A model generated the notes under the pieces. The model was not told the DNA's origin, did no database searches, and worked only from the letters and a program-made list of their open reading frames with translations. A stretch of 64,000 bases of DNA from Azospirillum sp. TSH58 (GTDB lineage: Bacteria > Pseudomonadota > Alphaproteobacteria > Azospirillales > Azospirillaceae): positions 343,001-407,000 of the forward strand of contig NZ_CP022366.1 of assembly GCF_003119115.1 (NCBI RefSeq), given 5' to 3'. Shown one piece after another: positions 42,101 to 48,396 of this stretch (the stretch's first letter is position 1; each line of letters starts with the position of its first letter). The position numbers were made by a program, and so were the translations under genes.

Positions 42101-43747
42101 CTGACCTTCCTGGTCACCCGCACGGGCGACACCAGCGGGGGCACCACCGTGTCCTACGCGGTGGCGGGCAGCGGCGCCTCCTCGGCCAACGCGGCGGACT
42201 TCGCCGGGAACACCCTGCCGCAGGGCACGGTCACCTTCGCGGCGGGCGAGCAAACGGCCCGCATCACCGTCAACGTCCAGGGCGACCGGACCGTGGAGTC
42301 CGACGAGACCTTCACGGTCACCCTGTCGAACGCCAGCGGCGGCACGATCCAGACGGCCACGGCGACCGGCACCATCCGCAACGATGACGTGGCGACCGGC
42401 GGCGGCAACACGGGTGGTGCTTCCAAGCCCGTGGGCGACGAGACGGTGAGCGGCGTCGTGGTCCAGACCCGGACGGGGAGCGCCCCGACTGGCGTCGCTG
42501 TTACCTTCGTCGAGACCGGCCTCGCCCAGGCGGTGCCGGAGGGCAACCGGGACGGGGTGACCGTCGCGCTGATGCAGGACTCGGGCAACGCCCCGCTCCT
42601 TCAGGCCAACGTGGCGGCGGGCGGGCGCCTCACCGCCTATGGCCCTCAGTCCACGGTGGAGAGCGGCCAGATGGCCGGCGTCTTCGCCGGCATGCTCGCC
42701 GCCCTGCTGCCGGACAGCCGGACCACGGCGATCCGGAACGAGGTGGCGACCTTCGCCGCCTCGGTCACCGGTTCGATGACGCTGCGCACGCTGACCCCGA
42801 CGGGTCCGGGGCCAATCACCATCACCGGCACCGCCACCGCCGGGGCGCCGCGCGAAGCGCTCATCATCAACATGGGCGGCAATCCCGGCGGTTCGGTCGT
42901 CCTCAACCAGGTGGACTTCGCGGTGCTGGTCGGCCAGGGCACCTTCACCGGCGGGGAGGGCAACAGCCTGACCATCGGTGACGACAGCGCCCAGGTGATC
43001 AACCTCGGTCCGGGCGACGACACCACCCGTGGCGGCGGCGGCAACGACGTGGTGGTCAGCACCACCGGGCGCGACCTGCTGGCCGGCGACGCGGGCAACG
43101 ACACCCTCCACGGCGGCGACGATGACGACACGCTGCTGGGCGGCGACGACGACGACGTGGTCGGCGGCGGCAACGGCAACGACCTGCTCAGCGGCGACGC
43201 CGGCAACGACTGGCTGATGGGCGAGGACGGCAACGACACCGCCATCGGCGGCGACGGCAACGACGTTCTGTTCGGCATGAACGGCAACGACCTGCTGACC
43301 GGCGACGCTGGCAACGACACCCTTGTGGGTGGGGACGGCAAAGACTCCATCCTCGGCGGTGCGGGCAACGACCTCATCGGCGGCGGTGCGGGCGACGACC
43401 TGATCGACGGCGGCGACGGCAACGATGCCCTGGTCGGCGAGGACGGCAACGACACGCTGTTCGGCGGTGCCGGCGACGATGTGCTGTGGGGCTTCGGTGG
43501 TGACGACTGGCTGATCGGCGGTGCGGGGAAGGACATCTTCGCCTTCACGCTCGGCGGCGGGAACGATTACGTGTTCGAGTTCAACCCGGACGAGGACATC
43601 CTCGGCTTCGCGATCGCCGGCATCAGCATCGCGGACATCAAGGCGAGCGCCCAGACCGTCGGCAAGAACACCGTCTTCACCCTGTCCGACAAGAGCACCA
43701 TCACCGTGGTCGGCCTGACCGGCGTCAACGACTCCTGGTTCTCGTAA
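29360..43747 (+). CDS. Giant RTX surface protein with 19 serralysin-C-like units, NIDO, Calx-beta and VWD domains
   Basis: 4795 aa without an N-terminal signal peptide, as expected for a type I secretion substrate. From residue 1 to about 3270 it is 19 units of about 165 aa. Each has RTX nonamers (GGAGNDxL), then DRITDFxxGDRIDLSAL, FIGxxxFTG and a DxNGDGxxD loop, which is the pattern of the serralysin (peptidase M10) C-terminal domain. Next: a nidogen-like NIDO domain (nt about 39360-40070: NVFGKVYTGFYINTNGSISF, ITWDDVAA); a Calx-beta domain (about 40080-40440); a von Willebrand D domain starting NWGDPHLVTFDGFYYSF with SIEGLMGNLDGDASND (about 40480-41030); three Calx-beta domains (about 41290-42390); a module shared with the first giant protein (about 42420-42990); RTX nonamers (43000-43510); and a T1SS-type C-terminus ending NDSWFS. 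Calcium-dependent adhesin or matrix protein is inferred; ligand unknown. Confidence 0.88.
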   Translation: MSELTGTSGSDTLTGGNGDDTLDGYGGYDVLTGGAGNDTFRFSSLSDISSDRITDFTLGDRIDLSALNVTFIGDGAFTGSPQNRGPAQVRTRADFTGPVLEIDSDGDGFPNQFIYVTGSVVLRPVDGVPGVLEATPGQSLTGTGAADTLDGAGGPDTISGGDGNDLLRGFAGNDSLSGGGGDDTLDGGTGNDTLTGGLGNDTFLISKPATMGYNEVRITDFAAGDRIDLSAWNATFIGEAAFTGTNAAHGPAQVRMRTDMANTTLEIDSNGDGWIDHSVYITGAPGLQPVAGSSGVFEQVPNLSITGTEASETLEGGPGRDTINGGAGNDLLRGLGGNDSLSGGDGDDTLDGSVGSDTLTGGAGNDTFLLSTPGVNGFVTITDFSSGDRLDLTGLGATFIGNTTFTGNFINRGPAQIRLESDTTLAVDSNGDGIADRQIFLNGSFQIQEVAGSPGVFERVPDLTLTGTDAGETLEGGGGGDTINGGAGNDLLRGNAGSDRLDGGLGDDTLDGGSGSDTLIGGAGNDVFLITPVPVGASYSNTRIADFTHDDRIDLRPLGAVFIGTGPFTGSPTNKGPAQVRLNTTFGNALEVDSNGDGNADRTINIDGSPLLREVASTPGLLERVPDLLVTGTDTNDVLDGDGGADTINGGAGNDRLRGLGGNDVLNGGSGDDTLDGGNGSDTLTGGLGNDTFLFSGASDYGNVTITDFSEGDRLDLTALGATFIGEAAFTGTYPNKGPAQIRLYTDPSGTTLLIDSDGDGNINRRILLSGGPALREVANSPGLFEQVPSRTLLGTAAGETLTGDAGRDTIDGGAGNDRLRGLGGNDSLMGGDGDDTLEGGAGTDTLKGGLGNDTFVFASLNDANGDVIEDFAVGDRLDLTALGATFIGDAAFSGTPQNKGPAQIRVRMYSAQTALEIDEDGNGSADRYIYLNGAPPLQEVAGSPGVLERAADQTLTGTDAGETLTGGAGRDTINGGAGNDLLRGLSGNDSLVGGEGDDTLDGGAGADFLTGGLGNDTFRFAITDIDGDVITDFVPGDRLEITGLNAVFIGESAFTGTYGSNGPAQIRLRYEGSATLLEIDTNGDGQSDRILSLSGGPALQPVAGSPGVFEHVPQQVLEGTDQSETLTGGIGRDTINGGNGDDLLLGMAGNDSLSGGFGDDTLDGGAGGDSLTGGDGNDVFRFSSLTDAAGDIITDFASGDRIDLTGLGATFIGDAAFTGTNGNKGAAQVRFRQDSTVTVLEIDSDGNGFYDRTITLNGLHGLQAVDGSPGVLERAPDRSLTGTANADTLSGGAGRDTIAGGAGNDLLLGMAGNDGLSGGDGDDTLDGGSGSDTLTGGAGNDTFRFVSEQGPNSYTTFSSDIITDFAVGDRIDLTGLNATYLGTGAFTGNGSNRGPAQVRLRQDNMSTTLEIDSNGDGYADRYINLSTGVALEQLADSPNILVRVPDRTLTGTAGDDALDGAAGRDTLSGGAGNDTLRGFAGNDSLSGGAGDDLLEDGNGFDTLSGGTGNDTFRIVSIPVGTGVGTMVASNTTITDFAQGDRIDLTALNAVFVGEDGIPGNGTAAVRLRTDLNGSTVLEIDSNGDGLSDRTVTLTGIHALEALASAPGILVRVPDRTLSGTAGDDEVNGGAGLDTINGGAGNDLLRGMGGADSLSGGDGDDTLDGGTGRDILTGGAGNDVFRFDGIGDVGNDVITDFGPGDRIDLSEMGVQFIGDRAFTGSYPNYGPAQARFRADVGSTVLEFDSNGDGVVDHTITLTGAHALEELANEPGVLVRVADRSLVGTEGADTLTGGAGFDSLWGGAGNDLLNGQGSGDVLDGGAGDDTLVGGDGADLLIGGEGNDTFRFTEASQLAGDRIADFATGDRIDLSALNVTYIGEQPFTGNFQQKGAPQVRLTMSGDDTQLDFDLTGDGVTDGRITLSGAHALIVDPGTPGVLIRAPETVRTGTGGNDTLEGGAGSDTLSGGAGDDTLSGLGGADSLDGGTGNDLLLGGAGADLLRGGAGDDTLDGGAGSDQLFGGEGNDTFRFTSASDILGDRIADFADGDRIDLSALNPVYIGSADFTLYPNGGGPVQVRSVISGGVTRIEVSSSGFGWLNTFFTIAGEHDLKVDPQAPGVLVRIPTQAVTGTDGDDSLTGGPSRDTLSGGAGNDTLAGLGSNDLLQGGAGDDALIGGDGADTLEGGTGDDVLTGGDGADILEGGTGNDRFVFGSASEMNYDRILDFGPGDRLDLSALNAHFLGEGAFTGSVSNPGRAELRVYYSADTTTVVLDSNGDGVADVGMWLNGVVPLVEMAGAPGVLITEYGKSLTGTPGNDSLTGASGPDTLSGDDGNDTLSGDYGNDLIIGGAGNDTLIGGDGIDTLEGGDGNDTLNGGPGGDLMTGGAGRDSFRFNRAGHIDGDRITDFGPNDRIDLRDVNVTFIGTAAFTGSVAQPGPAQVNAVIVGSGPLAETRLVFDMNGDGIGERMIILSGTHTLIATPNDPAILVRVDDLVLTGTDAGETLEGGAGRDSLSGGGGNDSLTGGVGNDTLSGGDGDDTLVGGAGTDRLTGGAGNDTFVFTADDIAGDRITDFADGDRIDLSALGAAFIGTSVFSGTGSAEIRVSAVGEPGFRNTLLDIDLNGDGVTDRSIEITGEHVLQVDPQAPGILVRAANQRLEGTDAADTLTGGAGDDTLTGGAGSDSLTGGAGRDRLDGGDGDDTLLGGDGADTLTGGAGNDVFRVLTVGDAAGDRITDFADGDRLDLSALNATFIGGGAFTGSSVNLGPAQIRFAVTGAEGQQRTRVEIDGNGDGIADSVIELAGAHALREDGTGILVRVSNRTLTGTAAAETLTGGDGADSLSGLGGDDRLEGLGGDDRLDGGDGNDTLDGGEGSDTLTGGAGSDSLTGGVGSDTLAGGEGDDTLVGSEGRDELTGGAGNDTFVFARATDIDGDLITDFATGDRIDISGLSASFLGTTPLSQRFGTGVAVNYVNSGTGAFATTDLQFDINGDGVADRVIHLAGTHALAVDPSNSGVLVRVTAIAATGGDGADTLAGGAASDTLTGGAGDDRLDGLGGADFLYGGAGDDTLAGGAGEDVLNGGEGNDTFRYASVAEANGDRITDFAAGDRIDLSGIPFTFVGSGPFTGTVAQPGGAQVGFRFVTSGGATTQLLFDTNGDGVVDATLTLAGFHELQEAEGSAGVLVRATGLDLTGTADADTLIGGDTPDRLMGQAGDDRLSGNGGNDSLSGGQGNDSLSGGDGADLLSGDAGDDTLNGGAGDDTLNGGDGNDLFQASSGTDDINGGAGLDAVVFTDAKANYDIVNNGGTITVTHARGTKADGVARITAVEELRFTDQTVDLTPATAIGARLLSGLGGTAGFGENELDRSNDGSSAFIDIRSVFADGINVFGKVYTGFYINTNGSISFDAPLPAGLTAEALSATAPAMIAPFLSDVDTRGGTGAATPGGTSQGTNRVYYDLDPVTGTIVITWDDVAANGGTDGARNAFQLVLTNAAGATGRKAGDFDAEFRYESVNWAQTGGNTVARAGYTAGNGDASGLFILPQSGSEAGMLALDTTAGNTGVNGLWRFEMTGGAATNALPAVVAIEPGQLSKAEGNSGTTRFTFTVTRSGDTTSAVSVGYTVAGTGSNPVGAGDLAGGFLPYDGTVTFAAGETSKTISVDVLGDAVAEANETFAVTLANPADGSNIKLGNRQATGTVLNDDNQAPPLPPGFRPGANWGDPHLVTFDGFYYSFQAVGEFTYVNAKSGDERIVQLRTAALGDAVSINTAVATKIGSVRVSINAKDAAHPLRIDGVATDISDATGSMAVGDGHIFRSGNVYTIVYSNQEQLIVTVEADRVDLQLYLSPSRAAGSIEGLMGNLDGDASNDLALADGTVLSQPIDYAVLYGSYADGWRVTQQTSLFDYGQGETTATYTDRSFPRQVLSVDTLPEALRQRAEALLDAAGITDPALRQAALLDVALTGDASFLKGATQTNAPTQQSNTSNAPAAAPVITIAARTATVTERNSGSTNVVFDVYRTGDSSADLVLDFAVTGFGTWAADAADFGGQLPGGTVTLAAGQTSATITVAVAGDAVAEADEAFAVTLSQQAGAATQAVIAAPRATVTIENDDGALTPRLDIAAATAIVQEGANAKATFTITRSDNALDPVSVTYTVAGSGPNAASAADFAGSAFPTGVISLAAGETTKTVEIAIATDALNEADETFTVTLSNPSGATLGTAVATGVIKNTAPPPSDPPSLSIAAENGSALEGNDGTTALTFLVTRTGDTSGGTTVSYAVAGSGASSANAADFAGNTLPQGTVTFAAGEQTARITVNVQGDRTVESDETFTVTLSNASGGTIQTATATGTIRNDDVATGGGNTGGASKPVGDETVSGVVVQTRTGSAPTGVAVTFVETGLAQAVPEGNRDGVTVALMQDSGNAPLLQANVAAGGRLTAYGPQSTVESGQMAGVFAGMLAALLPDSRTTAIRNEVATFAASVTGSMTLRTLTPTGPGPITITGTATAGAPREALIINMGGNPGGSVVLNQVDFAVLVGQGTFTGGEGNSLTIGDDSAQVINLGPGDDTTRGGGGNDVVVSTTGRDLLAGDAGNDTLHGGDDDDTLLGGDDDDVVGGGNGNDLLSGDAGNDWLMGEDGNDTAIGGDGNDVLFGMNGNDLLTGDAGNDTLVGGDGKDSILGGAGNDLIGGGAGDDLIDGGDGNDALVGEDGNDTLFGGAGDDVLWGFGGDDWLIGGAGKDIFAFTLGGGNDYVFEFNPDEDILGFAIAGISIADIKASAQTVGKNTVFTLSDKSTITVVGLTGVNDSWFS

Positions 43748-43757
43748 AACGGCCGCG

Positions 43758-43791
43758 GGCCGGCGGGGGAACAGCCTTTCCCCCACCGGCC
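43758..43791. terminator. Hairpin between convergent giant RTX gene and flgD
   Basis: A 14-bp stem GGCCGGCGGGGGAA / TTCCCCCACCGGCC with one G-U pair in one orientation and a 6-nt loop, in the 84-bp gap between convergent stops. It lacks a clear T run, but its position suits a shared bidirectional terminator. Confidence 0.55.
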
Positions 43792-43831
43792 TGCGTGCCA
43801 TTTCCGCTGTTGAATCAATCCGGTGAAGCCA

Positions 43832-44482
43832 TCAGGACGCGGACAGGATGTCCGTGCCCTTCACCACGGCGCCGCCCTTCAGGACGAACTGCGTCTCGCC
43901 GTTGACGCTGCGCACCTCCTTCACCGTGTCGGTCGTCACGGTGGCGGTGGTCAGCGACGCGCCCGCCTTGTCCTTCGCCGTCACGCGCACGAGGTAGGTG
44001 CCGTCCGCGGCGGTGGCGCCGTCGCTGCGCTTGCCGTCCCAGGTGAAGGTCTGCCGGCCGGTCTTCGGGCTGCCGGGGGCGCTGTAGATCACCTGCCCGG
44101 CGTCGTTCACCACCTCGATCTTCACCGACGCGGCGGCCCCGTCGATGGCGTAGGCCATCTCCGCCTTGCCCTCCGACAGGCTGATGCGGTCGGACGCGGC
44201 CTCCACCTTGCGGCCCAGATAGGCCATGTCCAGCCGCATGCCGCTGTTCTTCAGCGTGTCCAGCACCTGCCCCAGAGTCTCGTTCGTGCGCACGCCCTGT
44301 TCCACGGTGGAGAGCTGGGCGAGCTGCGTCATGAACTGGGTGGCGTCCATGGGGGACAGCGGGTCCTGGTTGCGGAGCTGCGCGGTCAGCAGCTTGAGGA
44401 ACGCCTCGTAATCCACCGTCTGCTTCTTCGCGGCGGCGGAGGGGGTTGCGGTGGCCGTGTTGGTGGCCGCGGTCGTGGTCAT
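43832..44482 (-). CDS. flgD: Flagellar hook-capping protein FlgD
   Basis: 216 aa. The N-terminal family signature is DYEAFLKLLTAQLRNQDPLS with MDATQFMTQLAQLSTVEQ (about 24-63). The C-terminal Ig/tudor-like cap domain has QTFTWDGKRSDGATAADGTY. FlgD sits at the tip of the growing hook and promotes FlgE polymerisation; flgE is not in this window. Last gene of the leftward fliL-fliM-DUF6468-motE-like-fliK-flgD operon, 15 bp after fliK, as is usual for fliK-flgD pairs. Confidence 0.97.
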   Translation of the reverse strand: MTTTAATNTATATPSAAAKKQTVDYEAFLKLLTAQLRNQDPLSPMDATQFMTQLAQLSTVEQGVRTNETLGQVLDTLKNSGMRLDMAYLGRKVEAASDRISLSEGKAEMAYAIDGAAASVKIEVVNDAGQVIYSAPGSPKTGRQTFTWDGKRSDGATAADGTYLVRVTAKDKAGASLTTATVTTDTVKEVRSVNGETQFVLKGGAVVKGTDILSAS

Positions 44483-44497
44483 GGCGGGTCCTTGCGG

Positions 44498-45808
44498 CTA
44501 GACGGAGATGTCGACGAGGCCGTCGATGGGGCGGGCGGCGCGTTCGGGCGGCAGGGCGGTGGCGGGGTCGGCGAGGCGGACCGCCCGTCCGGTGCCGTCC
44601 TGGCGTCCGCCCGTCCCGTCGCCCTGGCCGGAGAAGGCGAAGCCGCGCGGCTCGCCGTCGCCGCGCAGCGAGAAGTTCAGGGTGCCGCCGTCCAGCTCGA
44701 ACCCGGCGTCGGACAGGGCGCGCTCCAGATGGTGGATGTCCCGGCGCAGCAGAGCCAGCGTCTCCGGGCTTTCGGCCTGGACGTGCAGGGCGACGCGGGC
44801 GCCGCTCAATTCGGCGACGACGCGGACGGGGCCAAGCTCCTCCGGCTTCAGGTCGATGTGGAACTCGCCGCCCCCGGCCTCGACGACGCGGACCAGCTGG
44901 CCGGCCACCTGGGCGGCGGGCAGCCGCGCCGCGGCGCTCTCGCCGGGATGCGCCGCGTAGTGGGCCGCCGCGTGGGCCGCCGGCGGGGCCAGGGCGGAGG
45001 GCAGCGGGGCCGCAGCGGCGGGGTCCGCCGGGGAGGAAAGCGCCGACAAGGCTTCCGGTCCGGCGGGCGGGTTGCCGCGGCCTTGCCCCTGGCCCGGATT
45101 TTGGCCGGTGCCGCCGTTGGACGCGGCGTTGCCACCCGCCTGGGCCATCGCCTGCTGAAGCTGGGGCGATGGGCCCGGCGTCGCGTCGGTCTTGGCGGGC
45201 GTCGCGGAATCCTTGGCCTGGAACAGCGGGGCCGAGTCCGGTTTGGCGCCGGAAGCCGGCGGAGGAACGGACGGGGCGGCGGGTGGCGCGGTGTCCGTCG
45301 CGGCCTCCGGCGTCGTGCCGTCCGGCATGGTGCCCGGGGTCGCCGCGGCGGTGGGCGCCAGGGGCAGCGGCGCGGCCGGCTGCGGCGGACCGGGTTGGGC
45401 CGGCGCCGGCGGCTGCGGTGTCGCGGCGGCATCCGCCGGGGGAGCCGCAACGGGCGGCAGCACGGGCAGGCCGCCGGTCGACGGCAAAGATTCCGGCAAA
45501 GCGCCGGCCTCCGCGATTCCCGGCGCCGTGGCGGGCGGCGGTGCGGTCAGCAGCGGCAGGAGTGCCGCCAGGGCGGCATCGGCGCTGGCTGGTGCGCCGC
45601 CGGTTTGAGCGGAAGAGTCGGCGTGGTCGGTGGGTTCGCCCTCGGCCCCGGCGCCGCCGCGTCCCACCGCGTCGTCCAGCAGGTCGGCGAAGGGCGTGCC
45701 GGACGCCTCGCGTTCGCCCGGCGCGCCGGAGGACGGCGCCGCCGTTCCCTCCGCGGAACGGGCGGGGCGGGGCGGTGGGGGGGCGATGACGTCGGGAAGG
45801 CTGGGCAT
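44498..45808 (-). CDS. fliK: Flagellar hook-length control protein FliK
   Basis: 436 aa. Residues 1 to about 300 are a Pro/Ala-rich, low-complexity molecular ruler. The conserved C-terminal Flg_hook domain (about 305-400) has GGEFHIDLKPEELGPVRVVA, ARVALHVQAESPETLALLRR and ALSDAGFELDGG. FliK is exported during hook growth and switches export specificity at the FlhB gate. Its place between the MotE-like gene and flgD supports the call. Length and sequence of the ruler region vary freely in this family. Confidence 0.92.
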   Translation of the reverse strand: MPSLPDVIAPPPPRPARSAEGTAAPSSGAPGEREASGTPFADLLDDAVGRGGAGAEGEPTDHADSSAQTGGAPASADAALAALLPLLTAPPPATAPGIAEAGALPESLPSTGGLPVLPPVAAPPADAAATPQPPAPAQPGPPQPAAPLPLAPTAAATPGTMPDGTTPEAATDTAPPAAPSVPPPASGAKPDSAPLFQAKDSATPAKTDATPGPSPQLQQAMAQAGGNAASNGGTGQNPGQGQGRGNPPAGPEALSALSSPADPAAAAPLPSALAPPAAHAAAHYAAHPGESAAARLPAAQVAGQLVRVVEAGGGEFHIDLKPEELGPVRVVAELSGARVALHVQAESPETLALLRRDIHHLERALSDAGFELDGGTLNFSLRGDGEPRGFAFSGQGDGTGGRQDGTGRAVRLADPATALPPERAARPIDGLVDISV

Positions 45809-45855
45809 GATGTCTCTTTTTGGGAGAACCGCGTGTCTGGCAGCCGGGGCCGGGT

Positions 45856-46590
45856 TCAGTTCGTCGGCGTCTGCATCAGGCGGACGGGAAGCGGGGCGGG
45901 CGGCGGGGGTCGGTCGCCGGGCAGGGCGCGGCGTTGCAGGACGAGGCGGGTGACCTCGCGCGCCTTGCCGTCCTCCAGCTCCGCGATGATCGGGGCGGAG
46001 CGGCGCTCGGCCATGCGGTCCAGCACGTCGATGATGATGTCGGTTTCCAGGTCGTTGAAGATGCGCGCGGCGTCGCGCGGCTTCATCGTCTCGTAGATCG
46101 TCACCATGCGCTTCAGGTCCTCCTGCTGGAGGGTGGAGCGCTGCTGCATCAGCGCCTCGACGTCGCGCTTGATGGTGCTCAGCTTCTGGATCTGGACGGT
46201 CGCGCGGGTCTCGGCGGCGGCCAGCACCGCTTCCGCCTCGCCGAGATGGCGGGTGCGGGCGGTCACGTCGGCCTTCTGCTCCGCGATGGCGGCGCGCAGG
46301 ACCGGATCGGTGCAGCTCGCCGCGGGCAGGGCGGCGTCCGCGGGCGGGGCCGCCGGCGTCATCGGCAGCGCCGCCATGGCGGGGTTTGCCAGGGCGGGGG
46401 CCGGCTCCGGCACGGCATCCGGCGACGCCTCGGCACCGGCCTTCAGGTCCTTGGCCCAGGGGCGCTCATGCTTGCCGAACTCGCGGTCGAACTGCTGGGC
46501 GACCACCGGCAGCCCTTCCATCAGCGAGCCGAGCTTGAGCGGCAGCACCATCAGGATCGCCACCAGCGTGATGGGAAGTACGCGCAGCAT
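45856..46590 (-). CDS. MotE-like protein (MgtE-N-type domain) in the flagellar operon
   Basis: 244 aa. The N-terminus MLRVLPITLVAILMVLPLKLG is a signal or TM anchor. A Pro/Ala linker (about 50-90) is followed by a coiled coil (about 95-160: AEAVLAAAETRATVQIQKLS) and an MgtE intracellular-N-like module (about 165-220: MVTIYETMKPRDAARIFNDLETDIIIDVL, MAERRSAPII). This build matches MotE-type proteins of alphaproteobacteria, reported to help MotC folding or periplasmic stability. It is the fourth gene of the fliL operon, 3 bp from DUF6468 and 47 bp from fliK. Confidence 0.82.
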   Translation of the reverse strand: MLRVLPITLVAILMVLPLKLGSLMEGLPVVAQQFDREFGKHERPWAKDLKAGAEASPDAVPEPAPALANPAMAALPMTPAAPPADAALPAASCTDPVLRAAIAEQKADVTARTRHLGEAEAVLAAAETRATVQIQKLSTIKRDVEALMQQRSTLQQEDLKRMVTIYETMKPRDAARIFNDLETDIIIDVLDRMAERRSAPIIAELEDGKAREVTRLVLQRRALPGDRPPPPAPLPVRLMQTPTN

Positions 46591-46593
46591 GGC

Positions 46594-47268
46594 TCAGCGC
46601 TCCGGTCCGATGGCCCGCAGCCGGGCGTAGAAGGCGTTGGCGGCCTGCTGCCGCGCGCCGCCGGCTTCCGCCACGGATTCGGCGTCCTCCTCCGCGACAG
46701 GCGGCAAGCCTTCCGCCGGGCGGGCGGCGGCCCCGGCCAGCGCGGCCCCGGCCAGCGCGGCAACGCGCATCGGGCGGAAGCCGTCCTCGTCCTCCGCCGC
46801 GTCGGCGTCCGGCGCGGGAGCGGCGTTGGCCGTCGAGGGGAGCGGGGCGGGCGCTGGTTCCATGACGGTGGCCACGGCGGCGGCGGGCGGCGGGACCGGG
46901 CGGGGCCGCGGGCGCGGCGCCGGACCCTCCTCCAGCCGGCGGACCAGGGCGCGGGCCTCCTGCACGGACGCCTCGATGCGCTTGGACGCCCGCTCGCAGG
47001 AGCCGAGCACCAGCGCTGCCTCCTCGGTCACGCCCTTGGCGCGGTCGAGCCCGTCGGACAGCTTGGCGGAGGCCTCCGTCGCGGCGGCGACCAGCCGCTG
47101 CACCGAGGCCTCCGTCTCGTCGATGGTCTTGGAGAAGGTGCCGATCAGCGCGCCGATCTCGGCCTGGCTGGAGCGCATCACCTTCAGCCGCTTGTTGACG
47201 ATCACCAGGAACACCGTGGCGGTGACGAGCATGACCGCCAGAACGGCGTCAATGAGGAATGAGACCAT
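46594..47268 (-). CDS. DUF6468-type membrane protein in the flagellar operon
   Basis: 224 aa. One N-terminal TM helix (LIDAVLAVMLVTATVFLVIVN) precedes a cytoplasmic coiled coil (about 35-115: AEIGALIGTFSKTIDETEAS and EASVQEARALVRRLE). A Pro/Ala-rich tail ends in ANAFYARLRAIGPER. Proteins of this shape occur between fliM and motE/fliK in Rhodospirillales. Function unknown; a role next to the C-ring or stator is inferred from position. Its start overlaps the fliM end by 20 bp, so translation is coupled. Confidence 0.75.
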   Translation of the reverse strand: MVSFLIDAVLAVMLVTATVFLVIVNKRLKVMRSSQAEIGALIGTFSKTIDETEASVQRLVAAATEASAKLSDGLDRAKGVTEEAALVLGSCERASKRIEASVQEARALVRRLEEGPAPRPRPRPVPPPAAAVATVMEPAPAPLPSTANAAPAPDADAAEDEDGFRPMRVAALAGAALAGAAARPAEGLPPVAEEDAESVAEAGGARQQAANAFYARLRAIGPER

Positions 47269-48379
47269 CGATCAGCTCCTGCTTGGTCTCCAGGTCGGTG
47301 TCGATCTTGACGGAGATGTTGCCGTTGCGCTGGCCCATGTGGCCGGCGAAGAGGGGGGTGGTCTTGCTCTGCAGAACCACCGGCGCGTCGGGGTCGATGC
47401 GCAGCTTCAGCGAGGTGCCCTTTTCCCAGTTCAGCACCTCGCCCAGCGACACCTGCGTCTGCTGCAGCACCGCGACGAGGTCCAGCTTGGCGCGCATCAG
47501 CTCGGCCTTCAGGTGGCTTTCCCACACCGTGTCGTGGCCGAACTTCTCGCCCATGAAGGTCTGCACCAGCTTGCCGCGCACCGGCTCCAGCGTGGCGTAG
47601 GGGATGACCACCTCGGCGTGGCCGACGCGGCGCTCCACCTCCACCGCGATGCGCACGCGGATCACCGCGTTGGTGGCGCGGGTGATGGTGGCGAATTGCG
47701 GGTTGGTTTCCAGCCGGTCGAAGGTGAAGTCGATGGGCGTGATCGGGTCGAAGGACTGGCTGAGATCCTGGAGGATGACCTTGATCAGCCGCTCGGTGAT
47801 CTTGCGCTCGATGGAGGTGTAGGTGCGCCCGTCGATGCGCCGGGCGCGGCTGCGCCGTCCGCCCAGCAGCACGTCCATCATGCAGTAGATCAGCGCGCTG
47901 TCGACCGAAACGACGATGTGGTTGTCCCACTGCTCCGCCCGCGCGACGCCGACCAGGGCGGGAAGCTCGATGGTGTCGAGGAACTCGTTGTAGCGCAGCC
48001 AGTCGATGCGCAGCAGGCTGGCCTCCACGCTGGTCGAGGAGAACTGGCGCAGCGAGGTGTTGAGCAGCCGGACCATGCGGTCGAAGACCACGTCCAGCAT
48101 CGGCAGCCGGTCCTTGTTGACCGTCGTCGTGCTGATCAGCCGTTCGATGGCGCGGGTCTGACCGGCGGATTCGGTCTGCGGCCCGACGGCGAAGTTCAGC
48201 AGCCGGTCGATCTCCTCCTGGCTCAGCTCCTTGGTGTCGGCCATCAGGGTGGCGGCCTCGGACTCGCCGGAGTCGCCGTCCAGGCCCCAGTCGAGGTCGT
48301 CCCCGGAACCGTCCCCATGGCCGCCGAATTCGCCGCCGCCGCTTTCGTCGCCGTCATCCGTGTCGATGGGAGTGCTCAT
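47249..48379 (-). CDS. fliM: Flagellar motor switch protein FliM
   Basis: 376 aa. The CheY-binding motif LSQEEIDRLLNF lies at about residues 52-63, after an unusual acidic Gly/Asp-rich leader (DTDDGDESGGGEFGG). The middle CheC-like domain has LLRIDWLRYNEFLDTIELP, VVSVDSALIYCMMDVLLGG and RTYTSIERKITERLI. The C-terminal SpoA domain ends LRIDPDAPVVLQSKTTPLF with ETKQELIDGLI. FliM links FliG and FliN in the C-ring and receives CheY-P. The ATG at 48379 has a GAGGA site; Met46 would remove the acidic leader but lacks a good site. Confidence 0.96.
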   Translation of the reverse strand: MSTPIDTDDGDESGGGEFGGHGDGSGDDLDWGLDGDSGESEAATLMADTKELSQEEIDRLLNFAVGPQTESAGQTRAIERLISTTTVNKDRLPMLDVVFDRMVRLLNTSLRQFSSTSVEASLLRIDWLRYNEFLDTIELPALVGVARAEQWDNHIVVSVDSALIYCMMDVLLGGRRSRARRIDGRTYTSIERKITERLIKVILQDLSQSFDPITPIDFTFDRLETNPQFATITRATNAVIRVRIAVEVERRVGHAEVVIPYATLEPVRGKLVQTFMGEKFGHDTVWESHLKAELMRAKLDLVAVLQQTQVSLGEVLNWEKGTSLKLRIDPDAPVVLQSKTTPLFAGHMGQRNGNISVKIDTDLETKQELIDGLIPH

Positions 48380-48396
48380 CCGTTCCTCTGGGTCGG

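Noticed and set aside
33065..43801. Very long reverse-strand open frame (about 3578 codons) across the second giant RTX gene
   Set aside because: It mirrors the G/C-rich repeats of the + strand gene, has no ribosome site or recognisable domain, and its Arg/Gly/Val composition is the expected antisense artefact.
43823..46096. 757-codon forward frame over flgD and fliK
   Set aside because: It lies antisense to two well-supported flagellar genes and has no domain or start signal.
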